This document shows, piece after piece, positions 60,962 to 64,000 of a stretch of DNA of 64,000 nucleotides. Origin of the DNA: Clostridium aestuarii (GTDB lineage Bacteria > Bacillota > Clostridia > Clostridiales > Clostridiaceae); NCBI RefSeq assembly GCF_026735135.1, contig NZ_JAPQER010000003.1:186001-250000 (forward strand), given 5' to 3'. Position 1 is the first letter of the stretch. Each line of letters begins with the position of its first letter. The position numbers and the translations under genes are program-made. The notes below the pieces were generated by a model. That model was not told the origin of the DNA and made no database searches. It was given only the letters and a program-made list of their open reading frames with translations.

Positions 60962-62647
60962 ATGGATTTTAAAATGGAAAACATCAATAAAAAAACGGTT
61001 GGTGTTATTGCAGCAATATTATTAGGGATAATTGTTGTATTTTTTGTAACTAATAAAAGTAGAATTGTTAGTGAAAATAGCAAATCATATAAAAAAGGTG
61101 CTGAGTACTTTTACCAAGGAGATTATGATAAGGCTATAAAAGAGTATGAAAAAATAAAAACTGATGAGCTTAAAGATAATAACAAGACATTAGCATGGAA
61201 GAATATAAAGATTGCAGAAATGTATTCTGTTAAAGGTGATATTGATAATTTTAATAAGTACATACAGTTAGCAAAGAATACTGCTAATAAAGATGGTGAA
61301 ATTTTAAATTACATAATATTCTCTGAATTTATAAATGGAAATATAGACAAAGCTTTGCAGGAGGGACAATTATACTTAAAAGATAATTATGAAAATAAAA
61401 ATTTAATAAAAACGATGATTGCTGTATATATGGCTAATGATAAAAAAGATGAAGCTGAAAAACTAATAAGAAATTATAAAATAGATGAAACATCAGCATA
61501 TGAGACTGCTGAGTATGCTAGATTGCTTATGCTAATAGGAGATATGGATGAAGGGTTTGCTAAACTAAAGACAGCTTGGGAAATCGATAAAGATGAATAT
61601 AAAATTTATGATGTTCTTGCTCAAGAGGTAGTTTATAACAAGGATAACATTATAGAAAGCATAAAAAAATTGCAAGAGCAAAATCCACAAGAAGCTTCAT
61701 ATAAGATGTGGCTTGCTAAGATATATTCTTTAAATTTGAAAACGTGTGAGGAAGCACAAAAGCTGGTAAAAGAGGTTGAACAAAAGGATGTTGGAAAGAT
61801 AGAAATAAAATTAATAAAAGCTGCTGTGCTTCAGAATCTTGATAATAATGATGAAGCAGATAAATTAATTAATGAAGTCATAAATGACAATAAGGATGAT
61901 TATAGAGTGATGCATACTGCCGGGTGGCATTATTTAAAAGAAAATGAATTAGATAAAGCAGTAGAGTATTGTAATAAATCTATTGAAAAAAACAAGGATT
62001 ATCCTGATAATTATGCATTCCTTATGCCAGAGATATTAAAAAGAAAAGATCAAACACATGCTGCAGAAGCTTATTTTAGAACAGGAATGTTAAAAGAACC
62101 CTATAATTATAACATTCTAGGTAATGCGGCTAGTTATTATTGGTATGGAACCTATAGTTCAGAGAAGGCTTTAGAATATTTCAAGTTAGTAAGTAGTATA
62201 AAACCTTCTATACCTGAAATCAAATATAATATTGCTTTAATATATTTTAATGAAGAAAAAAATGAAGAAACAGTAGAGATGTTAAAACAATGTATAAATC
62301 TTAAAGAAGATTCTATTAAATATCACAGGACTTTAGGAACTGTGTATCTTATGATGGGAAAATCGGATGAAGGAATAGAGGAAATAAGGAGGGCATATAA
62401 ACAAAATCAATTTGATATTTTAACTCTAAATAATGCTGGATGTTATTATATAATGTATACAAACGATTTTCATAGAGGATATTATAATTTAAAAAAAGCT
62501 GTTGATGGGATATCAGAAGATACTAATGAATATACTAAGAAAGTAATTAAGGATAATTTTAATAAAGTAAAAAATATAATCGAAAAAATTGAAAAGGGAA
62601 AGGCAAATGAATCAATAAAAATACCAGATTTTAGACTGCTATATTAA
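60962..62647 (+). CDS. Membrane-anchored TPR protein
   Basis: 561 residues with a single N-terminal membrane helix (TVGVIAAILLGIIVVFFVT) and then TPR-type helical pairs to the end: YQGDYDKAIKEYEKIK, ENELDKAVEYCNKSIEKN, YSSEKALEYFKLVSSIKP, KYHRTLGTVYLMMGKSDEGIEEI. The bulk probably faces outside, given the basic residues after the helix are moderate; the orientation is not certain. It likely acts as a scaffold for an envelope complex. It is divergent from the CapA-like gene and ends in a shared terminator with the YitT gene. Confidence 0.8.
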   Translation: MDFKMENINKKTVGVIAAILLGIIVVFFVTNKSRIVSENSKSYKKGAEYFYQGDYDKAIKEYEKIKTDELKDNNKTLAWKNIKIAEMYSVKGDIDNFNKYIQLAKNTANKDGEILNYIIFSEFINGNIDKALQEGQLYLKDNYENKNLIKTMIAVYMANDKKDEAEKLIRNYKIDETSAYETAEYARLLMLIGDMDEGFAKLKTAWEIDKDEYKIYDVLAQEVVYNKDNIIESIKKLQEQNPQEASYKMWLAKIYSLNLKTCEEAQKLVKEVEQKDVGKIEIKLIKAAVLQNLDNNDEADKLINEVINDNKDDYRVMHTAGWHYLKENELDKAVEYCNKSIEKNKDYPDNYAFLMPEILKRKDQTHAAEAYFRTGMLKEPYNYNILGNAASYYWYGTYSSEKALEYFKLVSSIKPSIPEIKYNIALIYFNEEKNEETVEMLKQCINLKEDSIKYHRTLGTVYLMMGKSDEGIEEIRRAYKQNQFDILTLNNAGCYYIMYTNDFHRGYYNLKKAVDGISEDTNEYTKKVIKDNFNKVKNIIEKIEKGKANESIKIPDFRLLY

Positions 62648-62672
62648 AAAAAAGTGCTTTGCACTTTTTTTT
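62646..62672. terminator. Bidirectional terminator between the TPR and YitT genes
   Basis: Eight A plus GTGC, a TTT loop, GCAC plus eight T. It overlaps the stop codons of both convergent genes. Confidence 0.95.
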
Positions 62673-63522
62673 AGATTGAATAGGATTTTTGTTTGAAATT
62701 TCCTTGTATGTCATTTACCGATGAAATTGTTAAGAAAGAAGTAGGTTCAATGGTATTAACAATTGATTTTAATTCATTAAGTTGGATTTTTTGAATAACA
62801 ACGTATAAAAACTTTTTATTAGTATGTGAATAGCAGCCCTCGGCATTTAAACGGGTTACCCCTCTGCCGAGTTTATACTTAATTTGCTCGGTAATTAAAT
62901 CTGAATTTTCACAGATAATGATGCATTGCTTTGATGATGCTATATATTCTTGAAAAGTATCTATAGTTTTAGATCTAATAAAACTCATAATAATTGCATA
63001 CATTACTGAACGAGGTCCTAATGACATTGCTATGAAAATATATACAAATACATCTTGTATCAGAAGTATTTTAGCTAGTTGAAGAGAAGGAAACTTATTT
63101 TTTATAATTTTTCCTGATATATCAAATCCACCTGTTGAGGCACCGGACATAAAAAGCAATGCCATTGCAATTCCGGAAACCACACCACAAAATATTGTAG
63201 AGGTAAGCATATCACCTAAAGGTTTGAAGTAAAAATGTAATTTAAGAAAATCTATTAGTAAAGAAGAAGTAATTACGATTATACCGCTTTTAATAGCAAA
63301 GTTTTTACCAAGAATATTATAACCAAATATAAAAAGAGGAATATTCAAAATTATAGTTGTTAATCCAATTGGAAAATTAAAGAGATGATTTAATGCAATA
63401 CAAACGCCAGTTATGCCACCTGTACCTATTTTGTTAGGTACCAATAGTACAGAAACGTATAGTGAAAATAAGACACAACCTATCGATAAAAATACTAGTT
63501 CTTTAAATAATTTCTTTTTCAT
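62671..63522 (-). CDS. YitT family membrane protein
   Basis: 283 residues. Five to six membrane helices with LVPNKIGTGGITGVCIAL and SGASTGGFDISGKII, followed by a C-terminal DUF2179 domain (CIIICENSDLITEQI, GRGVTRLNAEGCYS, KKFLYVVIQKIQLNEL). This is the YitT/DUF161 family common in Firmicutes; the transported substrate is unknown. The DUF2179 part may bind a ligand and gate the channel. The ATG has GGGAG upstream. It is full length. Confidence 0.9.
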   Translation of the reverse strand: MKKKLFKELVFLSIGCVLFSLYVSVLLVPNKIGTGGITGVCIALNHLFNFPIGLTTIILNIPLFIFGYNILGKNFAIKSGIIVITSSLLIDFLKLHFYFKPLGDMLTSTIFCGVVSGIAMALLFMSGASTGGFDISGKIIKNKFPSLQLAKILLIQDVFVYIFIAMSLGPRSVMYAIIMSFIRSKTIDTFQEYIASSKQCIIICENSDLITEQIKYKLGRGVTRLNAEGCYSHTNKKFLYVVIQKIQLNELKSIVNTIEPTSFLTISSVNDIQGNFKQKSYSI

Positions 63523-64000
63523 AATATTTCTCCCATTACATCCTAAAAATTTGATTTAATAGTAGCATAAAATATAGTATTGCTCAAAGTGGGTTTTTCA
63601 ACATTTATAGATGTTTTAAGCCTTCAATGGTGAACTATAATATTTAGTGTGACTATAGGACAGATTAATATAAAATGCTTAAAAATAATATGTCCTTGAA
63701 ATTTATATTTTAAATATAGTCAAAAGTTATAAAAACTCATTTTTACTTAATTGATGAGGATATAAAAATTGTGTAATTAAAAATTTTAAATACAAAATGC
63801 AAGTTTTATTGCAAACAACTTCTTAAAAAATATATTATATTGCATTTTAAGCTTATTATTATTTTTAAAAGATGAACTTTCGAAATGATGGATAATTAAA
63901 CTTGCATGTAAAGTTAATTAATTTGAGGTATATGGTTCTTTATAGAAATATATATTGAGTATTATTACAATATTTTAGTTGAATTATTAAGTGAAATCCA
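63523..64000. other. Terminal 478-base region without a recognisable gene
   Basis: AT-rich sequence with no coding frame of note. Visible structure is a separated inverted repeat, ATGCAAGTTT near 63799 with AAACTTGCAT near 63899, and a GGACA/TGTCC pair around 63659-63696. It may be the control region of a gene beyond the window. Confidence 0.5.

Noticed and set aside
63523..64000. Possible small RNA or riboswitch in the terminal region
   Set aside because: The one clear inverted repeat is widely separated and there is no terminator or promoter pair to support a transcript.

Overview
The window looks like chromosomal DNA of a low-GC, endospore-type Gram-positive of the Clostridium group. It is very AT-rich, uses AGGAGG-type ribosome binding sites, and separates genes with hairpin-plus-T terminators. 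The gene content also fits: a MurT/GatD pair, an S41 protease, YitT, a Fur-family regulator, clostridial Ig-like surface proteins and a bacterial GlnRS. I cannot name the species. I saw no tRNA, rRNA, CRISPR array, insertion sequence or prophage.

Positions 1-16839 form a cell-surface glycopolymer locus. Unit one (1-10600) has a left-truncated SAM methyltransferase with a long repetitive coiled coil, a large GT2-HAD protein, a GtrII-like membrane glucosyltransferase with a GtrB-like polyprenyl-phosphate glycosyltransferase, a polysaccharide pyruvyl transferase paired with an Fe-S FrhB-type protein, and a flippase-like membrane protein. Precursor supply follows (galE, and convergent galU). Unit two (13434-16839) has two GT2 enzymes and the polyprenyl-phosphate sugar-1-phosphate transferase that would start chain synthesis. 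No Wzx/Wzy or ABC exporter lies inside the window.

Positions 16922-20191 carry a FliB-like lysine N-methylase (minus strand) and glnS. Positions 20392-40805 are dominated by secreted or envelope proteins: an SbsA-like multi-Ig protein, three proteins sharing an unnamed N-terminal domain, a cytoplasmic SLAP-type protein, a membrane-anchored partner, an S41/PDZ protease fused to an Ig-like domain, and another small secreted protein. A TetR-controlled RND efflux operon sits inside this block, with two matching operator sequences visible in the divergent control region. A dicarboxylate/amino-acid symporter gene is also here.

Positions 40873-53434 are mostly housekeeping and regulation: short SSB, atypical Fur-family regulator, a small acidic protein, oligoendopeptidase F, HD-GYP protein, rhomboid protease, a second-type FtsH, a DUF1232 protein overlapping an RNase H, a small YtxH-like protein, and two tandem XRE-TPR regulators. 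Positions 53604-63522 hold clpB, a polysaccharide deacetylase, the gatD/murT lipid II amidation pair (minus), a CapA-like protein (minus), a membrane-anchored TPR protein and a YitT transporter-like protein (minus). The last 478 bases have no recognisable gene.

The strongest leads are: (i) the methyltransferase with ten near-identical 84-bp coiled-coil repeats, architecturally like a chain-length ruler; (ii) the mosaic family of secreted proteins around a SLAP-type gene, which may be an undescribed clostridial surface-layer assembly locus; (iii) the TetR/RND double operator; (iv) two families of dispersed intergenic hairpin repeats; and (v) probable non-AUG starts, most clearly at murT.
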